Positions 7,980 through 16,251 of a stretch of 35,631 nt of DNA are shown here, piece after piece. Below the pieces are notes generated by a model, which was given only the letters and a program-made list of their open reading frames with translations, was not told where the DNA came from and made no database searches. The stretch is from Sulfurovum sp. (GTDB taxonomy: Bacteria > Campylobacterota > Campylobacteria > Campylobacterales > Sulfurovaceae): contig JAKIUE010000012.1 of assembly GCA_021647715.1 (NCBI GenBank), forward strand, positions 1 through 35,631, written 5' to 3'. Position 1 is the first letter of the stretch; each line of letters begins with the position of its first letter. A program made the translations under genes and the position numbers.

Positions 7980-8427
7980 CTACCACAACACAATGTGACA
8001 ATTTATCATGCAATGTTTGCTTTAATGGTAAAAAGAATGCTAAAAGAAACCCTAGATAAAATACTACTTCACTTACAATACGAAGGAGTGCCCGTAAAAA
8101 AGATTTACCTAGTGTCAGGTTTTCTTCTGTTTCTAAGGAAATAACCCTTATTTTCATAAAATACTTTCCTAGTGTCATGCCATTTTGCCAGATGAAAATC
8201 GTATGATACAGTACTTTAAGTGCAAGAATAAGTACAAGGTTATTTACAGAAAATTGCTGCATTGCATTTTGAAATATCTCCATAGACTCTGCTGTCATTG
8301 TGCCCGATAAAGGTGAAGCAATCTCTATCAGTTGCTCATAAAAAATAATAAGCAATAAAAGTGCAATCACTAAATCATCAATAACAAAGGCCAAAACTCT
8401 TTTTTGTGTACTTGCGACTGGGTTCAT
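7972..8427 (-). CDS. RDD-family integral membrane protein
   Basis: A 151-residue inner-membrane protein. QKRVLAFVIDDLVIA carries the name-giving R..DD motif in the first membrane segment. A second segment lies around 63-82 (NNLVLILALKVLYHTIFIW) and a third near 125-143. GMTLGKYFMKIRVIS and LHDKLSHCVVV are the other typical RDD blocks. The role of the family is poorly defined; transport or proton/cation handling has been suggested for some members. Two in-frame ATGs are possible, at 8433 and 8427. AGGAA is only 3 nt from the first and 9 nt from the second, so I use 8427. It lies 11 nt after purD and overlaps lptD. Confidence 0.85.
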   Translation of the reverse strand: MNPVASTQKRVLAFVIDDLVIALLLLIIFYEQLIEIASPLSGTMTAESMEIFQNAMQQFSVNNLVLILALKVLYHTIFIWQNGMTLGKYFMKIRVISLETEENLTLGKSFLRALLRIVSEVVFYLGFLLAFFLPLKQTLHDKLSHCVVVDA

Positions 8428-8438
8428 ATGCATATTTC

Positions 8439-9719
8439 CTACAGTACCTGATAAGCTATGTCAGTACGACACTGCTTACCTACAAAATGTACTTGTCCCA
8501 CAAGCATATATGCACGTTTTTGTGCTTGCGCTATACTGTCACCTACGCCTACACACACTAGGACTCTTCCACCACTTGCATAAAGCTTTCCATCATCTGT
8601 CCCTGCATCTGCCCGTGTTACCCCTGCATAAGAGATATGTGCATTAACATTTAGTTCTTCATGATAGATATCATCAACAATGATTTCTGCCATAGGTGAA
8701 CTTTTATACGGATAACCTTTTGATGCCATAACCACACCCACTGCATACTTATCATGAAACTCTATCTTCGCATTTCTCAATTCACCAGTAGCTGCCTTGT
8801 AAAAAAGTTCAGAAGCAGGAGACTTAAGTAAAGGCATAAGTACTTCACACTCTGGGTCACCAAAACGTACATTATATTCTAAGATGATAGGTTCATCATT
8901 GACTACCATTACACCTATAAAAAGTACACCAGTAAAAGGCATCCCCTCTTCTTTCATACCTTTAAGTGTTGGTTCTATCACTCTTTCGTTTAATTTACGA
9001 TATATCTCATCATTCACAAGTGGTGTAGGTGCATAAGCTCCCATACCTCCGGTATTTAGGCCTTCATCACCATTGAGAAGTTTTTTATGGTCTTGTGCTG
9101 CAGGTAGCACCACATAATCTTTTCCGTCACATATAGCAAATACAGAAAGTTCATAGCCGTCTAAAAATTCTTCAATAACTATGCTAGTTCCTGCATCTCC
9201 AAATGAATTTCCTAAAAGCATTTGTTCAGCTGATTTTTTTGCTTCATCATGGCTTTGTGCGATGATAACACCTTTTCCACCACATAAGCCATCGGCTTTT
9301 ACCACAATAGGAACTTCGAGTGTTTTGATAAACTTATAGGCATCTTGCAAAGAGTCTGTCTCTATATATGCAGCTGTTGGTACATTATGCCTAGCCAAAA
9401 AGTTTTTCATAAAGATTTTAGAGCCTTCTAATTGAGCCGCTTTTGCGCTAGGGCCAAAGATAGTTAAACCTCTTGCCTCAAATACATCTACAACGCCCTC
9501 CACCAAAGGTCCCTCTGGACCTACTATGGTTAAATCCACACTGTTTTTTTCAACAAAGTCAGCGAGTTTAGAAAAATCCGCAATATCTAGATTCTCACCT
9601 AAGGTATCTGTAGCACCATTACCTGGAGCAAAATAAATCTTCTCAACATTATCATCTTTACTCAGTGCTAGACCTATAGAATACTCTCTACCGCCTGAAC
9701 CTAAAATCAATACATTCAT
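8439..9719 (-). CDS. purD: Phosphoribosylamine-glycine ligase (GARS)
   Basis: A 426-residue ATP-grasp enzyme joining phosphoribosylamine and glycine, the second step of de novo purine synthesis. [19 protein letters not shown] is the N-terminal GARS motif; the usual 'GREHA' histidine is Y here. [15 protein letters not shown] and [23 protein letters not shown] (ATP-grasp glycine loop) follow, then the signature stretch [11 protein letters not shown] and the metal-binding [13 protein letters not shown]. The length is normal. GGAG 7 nt upstream supports the ATG. It is the first gene of the long minus-strand operon to 1953 and is preceded by a long unusual leader region. Confidence 0.95.
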   Translation of the reverse strand: MNVLILGSGGREYSIGLALSKDDNVEKIYFAPGNGATDTLGENLDIADFSKLADFVEKNSVDLTIVGPEGPLVEGVVDVFEARGLTIFGPSAKAAQLEGSKIFMKNFLARHNVPTAAYIETDSLQDAYKFIKTLEVPIVVKADGLCGGKGVIIAQSHDEAKKSAEQMLLGNSFGDAGTSIVIEEFLDGYELSVFAICDGKDYVVLPAAQDHKKLLNGDEGLNTGGMGAYAPTPLVNDEIYRKLNERVIEPTLKGMKEEGMPFTGVLFIGVMVVNDEPIILEYNVRFGDPECEVLMPLLKSPASELFYKAATGELRNAKIEFHDKYAVGVVMASKGYPYKSSPMAEIIVDDIYHEELNVNAHISYAGVTRADAGTDDGKLYASGGRVLVCVGVGDSIAQAQKRAYMLVGQVHFVGKQCRTDIAYQVL

Positions 9720-9734
9720 ATGTTTTCTCCGAAA

Positions 9735-9762
9735 AAATTAAAAATTAGAAATTAGAAATTAG
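9735..9762. repeat. Tandem heptanucleotide AAATTAG/AAATTAA, four copies
   Basis: One AAATTAA followed by three exact AAATTAG copies with no spacer. It starts 16 bp upstream of the purD start codon, inside what should be the purD 5' leader. A related 7-bp tandem run occurs at 30571-30590 upstream of lon. The copy number is low; it could be a slippage site or simple A/T-rich drift. Confidence 0.7.
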
Positions 9763-9780
9763 AAAATGAATATTCTCTAT

Positions 9781-10140
9781 TTACAATACTATCTTTCTGT
9801 AAGGATATTTCTCAGTAGTTGTTGCGCTTGTGCGTAGAGGATTTTGGAAAGATTTGAGGCGAACTTTTCCATTCGTCGATAAACTTTACAAAGTCCTATG
9901 CGTGCAATGACAATAACTAATGAGCCCGGGTGAGCGTTCTGTGTGAGTCGGCCCTAAATAGCCAACGGTGTAGGAGAGAGTCCCTCTTTAGGGGCTAATT
10001 TCTCGTATCAACTTAAGACACTCAAGCGAAATCTGCCACACACCAAGAGACTACATGTCCCACTAAGATTAATGTTGGACCCCAAATACAGTAGTCGCAT
10101 CACCTAGGTTAGGTAAATTATAGCCTATTTGGAATTATAC
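9781..10140. other. Gene-free, higher-GC, hairpin-rich element between hemD and purD (possible ncRNA or degenerate mobile remnant)
   Basis: No convincing gene lies in 9720-10146. Over 9841-10080 I count about 44% G+C, clearly above the A/T-rich neighbouring spacers. Hairpins: GGCGAA 9858-9863 with TTCGTC 9872-9877; AGTCCC 9979-9984 with GGGGCT 9991-9996; and a nested pair, GACTAC 10049-10054 with GTAGTC 10091-10096 enclosing GTCC with GGAC. In the first two the imperfect pair is G-U if the plus strand is transcribed but A-C on the minus strand, favouring a plus-strand RNA. Both strands also have start-less open stretches (minus 9789-9953, plus 9958-10107), which may mean decayed coding sequence. 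I checked for tmRNA, RNase P, SRP and 5S signatures and see none. Confidence 0.45.
10117..10125 (-). promoter_or_regulatory. Candidate promoter reading toward purD
   Basis: GGCTATAAT on the minus strand (TATAAT at 10122-10117), about 25 bp past the hemD stop. It has the same GC-TATAAT form as the HU and atpE candidates and no -35. It would make a purD leader of about 390 nt that includes the structured element. GCCTA/TAGGC arms (10123-10127 and 10142-10146) beside it could form a short hairpin ending hemD. Confidence 0.45.
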
Positions 10141-10146
10141 TTAGGC

Positions 10147-10776
10147 TTAAATAAGTGATTTTGCCTTTTTTATACATGACTCAATAGATGGTTCATCTGC
10201 AACAAGTACCCATGCATTTTTGGGTAAATGTTTTTTTGTCACTTCTCCAATAACTACGGCTCGATAACTTTCATCCCATCCAAAATTATTTAAAAAGCAC
10301 TTGATGGTTGAAGGTGAAGTAAAAATAATGATGGCATTTTTCTTAGGTCTTTTTTCTTCACTATATGTAATACATGAAGTTTCATAAATAATCTTTTCTT
10401 TAAGTTCTATATCTTTTGATGCTAAAAATTCTTGACTGTCAAAAGATATGACTTTTGGACGCAAATATAAAATATTTTTATTTTTAAAGTTTTTTACTAT
10501 CTCTTCATTTAAAGTTTTCGCATAGAATTTTTCTGATTTATATAAGACTGTACCACCTAGTTTTTCTATCAGCTGTGCTGTAGCATTACCAATAGCAATA
10601 CAAGGTGTATTTTTCCAATGATTATTTATTTTTTCTATACATATAACTGCTTGTTTTGAAGTAAATATTAACAAATCATAGGCATCAAATATAATATCTT
10701 TTTTAAGCATCTGAAACTTAATCATAGGAAGATGAATACAATTCTCATGTGCTTCAGGTGAAAGTAGATAAATCAT
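10147..10776 (-). CDS. hemD: Uroporphyrinogen-III synthase
   Basis: A 209-residue cytoplasmic enzyme that closes hydroxymethylbilane to uroporphyrinogen III in tetrapyrrole synthesis. The family is poorly conserved, but the two-lobed pattern is visible. Lobe one has DLLIFTSKQAVICIEK and CIAIGNATAQLIEKLGG. Lobe two has NAIIIFTSPSTIKCFLNNFGW, with the usual 'FTSpS.v..f' motif, and YRAVVIGEVTKKHLPK, which matches 'iGetTa.al...g'. The length is slightly short but within the family range. The ATG directly follows the stop of the CDF gene (TAAATG), so the two are co-transcribed and probably translationally coupled. Confidence 0.88.
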   Translation of the reverse strand: MIYLLSPEAHENCIHLPMIKFQMLKKDIIFDAYDLLIFTSKQAVICIEKINNHWKNTPCIAIGNATAQLIEKLGGTVLYKSEKFYAKTLNEEIVKNFKNKNILYLRPKVISFDSQEFLASKDIELKEKIIYETSCITYSEEKRPKKNAIIIFTSPSTIKCFLNNFGWDESYRAVVIGEVTKKHLPKNAWVLVADEPSIESCIKKAKSLI

Positions 10777-11715
10777 TTAGTCATCTTTTTCAATCAATTT
10801 ACCCAATTTTTTTCCATGAATCATCACTTCATTTACAGCTTCATCGTCATAAGGGTCAAAATGTGGTGTAATAAGCCAACGTTTCCGTCTATCTAATGTT
10901 CTTATTTCATCTTCTACTTCATCTGCAATGCGGTGTGCTTCAAGTAAAAGCATATTGGGTCGTAAAACCATATGAAACTCAACAAAATTTGTTGTGCCAT
11001 CCGTACGTGTACGAAGCCAATGGTATGATGTTACCTCAGGGTGCGTAGAGATAATCTCACCAATTTTTCTAACCATCTCTGTATCGAATGCACGATCGAG
11101 TAAAATACCTATCCCTTCTACTATTATTTCATACGAAGAGTAGATAATATAAATCCCTATACCTATGCCAAAAAGTGCATCAATCCAATCAAGTTTTGTA
11201 AAATAGACCAAGACCAAGGCAACCAATACTGCAGCATTTGACCAAAGATCAGTTTTATAATGTAATGCATCTGCTTTTATGACCAAATTGTCTGTTTCAT
11301 TTGCAACTTTTGATAGGTATTGCACTAAAAAATATGTAATAACTATAGAAATACTCATCGCTATGATAGAAGGAATAAGCAATGTAGTTTGACTTTCCTC
11401 TAATAACTTATTTACACCCACATAAATAATAAATACTCCTGATATTGAGATAATAGTACCTTCAATGACTGCAGCAATAGCTTGAATTTTCCCTTTTCCA
11501 TACTGATATTCTTCACTAGGGTTTTCTTCTGCTTTTTTGATAGCAAAATAGTTAAATACTGATACGGCCATATCTAAAATTGAATCAATAGCTGATGCTA
11601 AAACTGCAATAGAACCACTCAGTATACCAATAATTAATTTTAAAATAACAAGAAACATTGCGACAGAAGAAGAAACTATCGTAGCTTGCTTTTGTGGAGA
11701 ATTTTGTTCGTTCAC
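10777..11715 (-). CDS. Cation diffusion facilitator (FieF-like metal efflux transporter)
   Basis: A 312-residue inner-membrane antiporter of the CDF family, expected to export Zn2+, Fe2+ or similar ions against protons. About six membrane helices fill residues 12-205. The transport-site motifs are ASAIDSILDM in TM2 (DxxxD) and HYKTDLWSN in TM5 (HxxxD), the FieF-type DD-HD set. The cytoplasmic C-terminal domain carries THPEVTSYHWLRTRTDG, VEFHMVLRPNMLLLEAH and LITPHFDPYDD, which fit the metal-binding dimerisation domain. The start codon is GTG at 11715, with AAGGAT 5 nt upstream. The actual metal cannot be told from sequence. The gene leads the short operon with hemD. Confidence 0.9.
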   Translation of the reverse strand: MNEQNSPQKQATIVSSSVAMFLVILKLIIGILSGSIAVLASAIDSILDMAVSVFNYFAIKKAEENPSEEYQYGKGKIQAIAAVIEGTIISISGVFIIYVGVNKLLEESQTTLLIPSIIAMSISIVITYFLVQYLSKVANETDNLVIKADALHYKTDLWSNAAVLVALVLVYFTKLDWIDALFGIGIGIYIIYSSYEIIVEGIGILLDRAFDTEMVRKIGEIISTHPEVTSYHWLRTRTDGTTNFVEFHMVLRPNMLLLEAHRIADEVEDEIRTLDRRKRWLITPHFDPYDDEAVNEVMIHGKKLGKLIEKDD

Positions 11716-11802
11716 TGTAATCCTTGAATCATAAAATATTTTATAGTAACTATGTCAATAACCTGTCTTAATCCTACATTTTATCAAAAAAATATTGATT
11801 AA

Positions 11803-11825
11803 TATAATCATACTTATGGTATAGT
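11803..11825 (+). promoter_or_regulatory. Candidate promoter(s) of the GGDEF-EAL gene
   Basis: In the 198-bp divergent spacer, two -10-like boxes face right: TATAAT at 11803-11808 and TATAGT at 11820-11825. The second has TTGATT 19 bp upstream at 11795-11800. Neither combination is ideal, so this is a weak call. The start codon at 11914 has only a poor GGGA ribosome-binding site. I see nothing else in the spacer. Confidence 0.35.
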
Positions 11826-11913
11826 ATTCATTGCATATTTTATATTGTATGGTTAGTATATGATATTAGGCTTAATTAGAATAAATAACTAGACATAAAA
11901 TGGGATAATTATA

Positions 11914-14247
11914 ATGGATACAAACGAACAAACACAAGACATGGGAAATGCAATAGACAATGAGACGATTTCTTTAGAAAATCGTTTAATCTACGATAAA
12001 TTGAGTTTTTATTATATTTCACTTCCCGTAATGCTACTTGGTAATCTCCTTGGTGCCTTGCTTTTATCTGCTATGCAAATTAACCTTGTCCCGATGGACG
12101 CTCTAGGTACTTGGTTACTTGTATCTGTTGTCATGTTTTTCTATCAGGCTTACCACTATTATCAATTTAAAAATGAAACAGAAGAAAATAAACTAAAAGA
12201 TGCAAATATTTGGTTAGATAAATATTATACAAATATTCTTCTTAATGGTATTATTTGGGGAAGTGCTGCATTTTTAATTTTTCCAGAGTCAGGGTTAATG
12301 AACCAAATGATAGTCATGCTCTTTTTGTTTGCAATAGGCTTTTCAGCTATGGGTGTACTTGCTTCGAAAAAAGACTTACTCTTAACCTATGTTTTAGCTA
12401 CCTATTCGCCTCTTATTATACGTCTTTTTAACATGGATGATGCTTTATACCAAAAGATAGCATATGCGGTACTCGCCTTGGTTTTAATTATGATTCTTGT
12501 TGCAAACTATTATGGAAAGATAATCAATAATTCTCTTTATAGTCGTCAAGATTTCATAAGTATTAAACATAGCCATGACAAGCTCAAAGAACGGTTCTTT
12601 TCTCTCTTTGAACGTGCTCCTGTTGGCATATATTACTACAATAAAAAGTTTGAGCTACAAGATGTAAACACACACTTTATGCAAATGAATAAAGTAAATG
12701 ATAAAGCCCTCCTGTTATATAAAGTTTTACAAGGTATAGATAATGAACTTGTACGTCAAGCACATCAAGAAGTTTTTGATGGTAGAACTGGAAATTATCG
12801 TGGTCCTTTTGAAGTCCTAGATGCAAATATAAATAGCTATGTAAAACTTTCTACTGTGCCTATGTTAGATTCTGATGGAGAGATTGCAGGAGGTATTACA
12901 ATTGTAAATGATATTACCAATGAAGTTACAGCAAGAGATGAAATGGTTCGTAATGCCTTTTATGACATGCTCACCAACATACCAAACCGTACATTACTAA
13001 TGGATGAGCTTAAAGGTTTTATGCTAAAAAAACCAAATGAGGAAAGCTATGCGGCGCTTCTATTTCTAGATATTGATAACTTTAAAAAAGTAAATGAAAC
13101 CTATGGTCATGATGTAGGAGATCATGTACTCAAACAAGTGGTGCAACGTATTGATAAAGTAATCACTGATTCAGAAACATTTGCACGAATTTCTGGTAAT
13201 CAATTTGTTATTTTATTACCTTACCTAAACAAAGAAGAAGTGGCTTCTCAAGAAAAGTCCAAAGAATTTATAGTATCATTAAAAAATCAATTTATGCAAC
13301 CTTTAAATTTAGTTGGAGAAGAATATCATCTTAGTTTTACTATAGGCACTGTTCTCTTTAACAATAGCTCTGCCTCAGCCTATGACTTACTTAAACGAGC
13401 AGAAACTGCTATGTATCAAGCAAAAACTGCAGCTAAAGGGTCAAGTCTCTTTTACCAAAGTGGCATGACTACCCATGTAGAAGAACAACTTTCCATTGAA
13501 AATGATATACATAAAGCGATTAAGAATAATGAGTTTATGATGTATTATCAGCCACAACAAGATTGTTCAAACAGTAAACTTGTAGGTGCAGAAGCACTGG
13601 TAAGATGGGATCATGCAACAAAAGGAATGATACCCCCTGACAAATTTATTCCCATTGCTGAAGAGAGTGGTATTATTATAAAGTTAGAAGAATGGATTTT
13701 TGAAAAAGTACTCAGTGACCTTAAAATTATGAGTTTAAAATATGACACTTTTCCTCTCAGTCATATTGCTATAAATGTAAGTACCATTCACTTCTTACAA
13801 CCAAATTTTGTAGATAAACTCATGCTCTTAGTAAGTAAACATAAAGTAAAACCTGAGTGGATTGAGTTAGAGATTACAGAGAGTGATGTCATGAAAAATA
13901 TTAATGATGCAATTCAGAAGATGAAAGAGCTCAAAGCCTTTGGATTTACACTCTCTATTGATGATTTCGGTACAGGATATTCCTCTTTAGCGTACCTCAA
14001 ACAATTACCCGTCAATACCATTAAGATTGACCAATCATTTGTATTTAATATGAAAGAAAATGAAGGTGATGCTATGATTGTTGAGTCTGTTGTTTCTATC
14101 GCAAAGAAGTTCCACTATCAAGTTTTAGCGGAGGGTGTAGAGGATAAAGAAACATTAGCACAGCTTGATGAAATGGGTTGTGATTATTATCAAGGGTATC
14201 ATGCCTATAAGCCTATGCCACTTCAAGAATTTATAACTCTTATCTAG
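11914..14247 (+). CDS. Membrane PAS-GGDEF-EAL protein; degenerate cyclase, likely active c-di-GMP phosphodiesterase
   Basis: A 777-residue signalling protein. Six predicted membrane helices (about 30-53, 62-85, 105-124, 129-150, 154-171, 180-200) form a sensor. A PAS domain follows at about 228-345 (FFSLFERAPVGIYYYNKKFE), then GGDEF at about 350-505 and EAL at about 525-777. The GGDEF active loop reads SGNQF (427-431) in RISGNQFVIL, so cyclase activity is not expected. The EAL domain keeps what catalysis needs: E560 in EALVRW, the Asn in INVSTIHF, the EITES glutamates, IDDFGTGYSS, K in IKIDQSF, and the late AEGVE glutamate. The best inference is an integral-membrane c-di-GMP phosphodiesterase whose GGDEF may bind GTP as an allosteric site. 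The gene is monocistronic, ending in a strong hairpin. Confidence 0.93.
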   Translation: MDTNEQTQDMGNAIDNETISLENRLIYDKLSFYYISLPVMLLGNLLGALLLSAMQINLVPMDALGTWLLVSVVMFFYQAYHYYQFKNETEENKLKDANIWLDKYYTNILLNGIIWGSAAFLIFPESGLMNQMIVMLFLFAIGFSAMGVLASKKDLLLTYVLATYSPLIIRLFNMDDALYQKIAYAVLALVLIMILVANYYGKIINNSLYSRQDFISIKHSHDKLKERFFSLFERAPVGIYYYNKKFELQDVNTHFMQMNKVNDKALLLYKVLQGIDNELVRQAHQEVFDGRTGNYRGPFEVLDANINSYVKLSTVPMLDSDGEIAGGITIVNDITNEVTARDEMVRNAFYDMLTNIPNRTLLMDELKGFMLKKPNEESYAALLFLDIDNFKKVNETYGHDVGDHVLKQVVQRIDKVITDSETFARISGNQFVILLPYLNKEEVASQEKSKEFIVSLKNQFMQPLNLVGEEYHLSFTIGTVLFNNSSASAYDLLKRAETAMYQAKTAAKGSSLFYQSGMTTHVEEQLSIENDIHKAIKNNEFMMYYQPQQDCSNSKLVGAEALVRWDHATKGMIPPDKFIPIAEESGIIIKLEEWIFEKVLSDLKIMSLKYDTFPLSHIAINVSTIHFLQPNFVDKLMLLVSKHKVKPEWIELEITESDVMKNINDAIQKMKELKAFGFTLSIDDFGTGYSSLAYLKQLPVNTIKIDQSFVFNMKENEGDAMIVESVVSIAKKFHYQVLAEGVEDKETLAQLDEMGCDYYQGYHAYKPMPLQEFITLI

Positions 14248-14256
14248 TTAGTTAAA

Positions 14257-14288
14257 GTATCTGTATCTTCTTTTAAAGATACAGATAC
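14257..14288. terminator. Bidirectional terminator between EAL gene and htpG
   Basis: GTATCTGTATCT (14257-14268) pairs perfectly with AGATACAGATAC (14277-14288) around an 8-nt loop. On the plus strand it is followed by TCTTATTTTT; on the minus strand by TTTAACT. It lies 9 nt after the EAL gene stop and 9 nt after the convergent htpG stop, so it probably ends both transcripts. Confidence 0.85.
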
Positions 14289-14296
14289 TCTTATTT

Positions 14297-16159
14297 TTAC
14301 AATGCCTTCGTTGCTAATGAAGCAATACGAGAAGCAAATGCTCCCTTGTCTTTAGGCTCTAAACCTTCTGAAAGTTTAGCTCCATCAAGCAATATCCATG
14401 AAACTTCTGCAAAAAGTTCTTCATCTTCTAGTGTATTTAACTTTTTAATCATCTCATGTTCTGGATTAATCTCTAATATCATTTTTGCTTCTGGCATGGC
14501 TTGACCCATTTGTGCAAAAATACCAGCCATCGCTACCATAGGATCATCTGGATCTTTAATCACACATGACGGACTTGAAGTAAGTCGTGTAGATGTTTTT
14601 ACTGCTTTTATCTCTTCACCTAACACTTCTTTTATCTTGTCAGTTAATCTCTTAAATTCTTTTTCTATTTCTTCTTTTTCTTCTTCTGTTTTAGAATCAG
14701 GAGCAGAGATAGCTGTAATATCTTTAAACTCCCATTCTTTGTACTTCTCTATCATAGGTGTAACGATGCCATCTTCATCTTTGTCATCCATAAGAAGAAC
14801 TTCAATGTTTGATTTTTTGTATGCTTCAAGTAATGGTGAATTTCTCATTACTTTTTCATCATCACCTAAAAGGTAGTAGATCACTTTCTGTTCAGAATCT
14901 GCACGAGATACATAACTTTCTAAACTTACCATACCTTCTTCAGTGGAAGACTTATATTTTACGATGTCTAAAAGCAATTCTTTGTTGACATGATCCGTAA
15001 AGATTCCTTCTTTCATCATCTTATTATACTGGCTTGTAAATTGTATTTCATCTTCTCCTGTCAATTTTTTAATGGCTTGGAGTATTTTCTTCACAGAATG
15101 TTGTTTCATATTTGCTAAAACTTTATTATCTTGAAGTAGTTCACGGCTTACATTTAGAGGTAAATCTTCTGAATCCATGATGCCTTTTGTAAAACGTAAA
15201 TACATAGGCAATAACTCTTTATCATCATCCGTAATGAACACACGCTTTACATACAGTTTAACACCTGGTGTGAAGTCTGGTCTGTACATGTCTACAGGTG
15301 CCGTTCTAGGGATGTAAAAAAGTGTGGTAAACTCTTGTGAACCTTCTACCCTGTTATGTAAGTAAGTCAGTGGCTCTTCAGAGTCATGTCCTATGGTCTG
15401 GTAAAACTCTATATAATCCTCTTTTTTAAGTTCAGATTTAGAGAGTGTCCACAGTGCAGTAGCAGCATTAATCTGCTCTGTTTTGTTTTCCATCTTAGTC
15501 GTTTTGGCATCACCCTCACCTTCTGTTACTTCTTCTGAGTAATTTAACATGATAGGATACGCGATGTGATTCGAGTATTTTTTTACTATTGTTTGAATAC
15601 GTACTTTTTCTAAAAATTCTTTTTCTTCGTCTTTAAGTTTGATGTAAATCACAGTACCGTGAGATTCTTTCGTCACAGGTGTCACTTCATATTCACCAGA
15701 TCCGTCTGTTGTAAATTTATACGCTTGGTCTTCACCTGCTTTTTTAGAAATAACATCAACACGATCAGCTACCATAAATACAGAGTAAAACCCAACACCA
15801 AACTGACCTATAAGGTTTGAATCTTTTTTAGCATCCCCTGTAAGATTTTCCATAAATGCTTTCGTACCAGACTTCGCTATGGTTCCTAAATTGTCCATCA
15901 AGTCTGATTCATTCATACCTATACCATTGTCGCCAATGGTCAATGAATTGTCTTCTTTGTCAAGCTTCATAAACACTTGACCAGACCACTTTTCTTCTTT
16001 AAACTTTTCATCTGTTAAAGAAAGATAGTTAAATTTGTCTATCGCATCACTAGAATTTGAGATAAGCTCTCTTATAAATATCTCTTTGTTTGAGTAAAGA
16101 GAGTGTGTCATAAGCTTAAGTAGCTGTCCTATTTCTGTTTGAAACTGATGTTTTGCCAT
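14297..16159 (-). CDS. htpG: Molecular chaperone HtpG (Hsp90)
   Basis: A 620-residue cytoplasmic ATP-dependent chaperone dimer. The N-terminal GHKL ATPase domain has the Hsp90 signature YSNKEIFIRELISNSSDAID, with catalytic E and N residues. ADP-contact motifs follow: DNGIGM, LGTIAKSGTKAF and GQFGVGFYS. The middle domain carries LYVKRVFI and LPLNVSRELLQ, with the catalytic-loop arginine. The C-terminal dimerisation domain ends the protein (LLDGAKLSEGLEP). The length is normal for bacterial HtpG. The start has a good AAGGA 7 nt upstream, and a TATAAT lies at 16199-16194. The gene is monocistronic, between its promoter and the shared terminator. Confidence 0.97.
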   Translation of the reverse strand: MAKHQFQTEIGQLLKLMTHSLYSNKEIFIRELISNSSDAIDKFNYLSLTDEKFKEEKWSGQVFMKLDKEDNSLTIGDNGIGMNESDLMDNLGTIAKSGTKAFMENLTGDAKKDSNLIGQFGVGFYSVFMVADRVDVISKKAGEDQAYKFTTDGSGEYEVTPVTKESHGTVIYIKLKDEEKEFLEKVRIQTIVKKYSNHIAYPIMLNYSEEVTEGEGDAKTTKMENKTEQINAATALWTLSKSELKKEDYIEFYQTIGHDSEEPLTYLHNRVEGSQEFTTLFYIPRTAPVDMYRPDFTPGVKLYVKRVFITDDDKELLPMYLRFTKGIMDSEDLPLNVSRELLQDNKVLANMKQHSVKKILQAIKKLTGEDEIQFTSQYNKMMKEGIFTDHVNKELLLDIVKYKSSTEEGMVSLESYVSRADSEQKVIYYLLGDDEKVMRNSPLLEAYKKSNIEVLLMDDKDEDGIVTPMIEKYKEWEFKDITAISAPDSKTEEEKEEIEKEFKRLTDKIKEVLGEEIKAVKTSTRLTSSPSCVIKDPDDPMVAMAGIFAQMGQAMPEAKMILEINPEHEMIKKLNTLEDEELFAEVSWILLDGAKLSEGLEPKDKGAFASRIASLATKAL

Positions 16160-16193
16160 AAGTATATCCTTTGTTCATTTTAATATAGACGCG

Positions 16194-16199
16194 ATTATA
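16194..16199 (-). promoter_or_regulatory. htpG promoter -10
   Basis: TATAAT on the minus strand in TTGGTTATAATCGCG, about 35 nt upstream of the htpG ATG. No clear -35 is seen. I see no CIRCE-type inverted repeat near it, so HrcA control is not supported by the sequence. Confidence 0.55.
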
Positions 16200-16226
16200 A
16201 CCAAGAATCATTAATCTATTCTAAAC

Positions 16227-16251
16227 AACTTTAGTCATAGTGACTAAAGTT
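16227..16251 (-). terminator. Hairpin at the end of the guaA operon
   Basis: AACTTTAGTCA and TGACTAAAGTT form a perfect 11-bp stem with a TAG loop. It overlaps the stop codon of the transglutaminase-like gene (TAG at 16246-16244). The minus-strand tail TGTTTAGAAT is moderately T-rich. It separates this operon from the htpG promoter. Confidence 0.6.

Noticed and set aside
9789-9953. 54-codon minus-strand frame as a real gene
   Set aside because: It starts right after a stop without ATG/GTG and ribosome-binding site in place; described instead as part of the gene-free element.
9958-10107. 50-codon plus-strand frame as a real gene
   Set aside because: Open but without a start signal, bounded by stops, and overlapping proposed RNA hairpins; no family recognised.
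9781-10140. tmRNA, RNase P RNA, SRP RNA, 5S rRNA or TPP/cobalamin riboswitch
   Set aside because: I looked for their conserved blocks (for example the tRNA-like end of tmRNA, P4 of RNase P) on both strands and found none.
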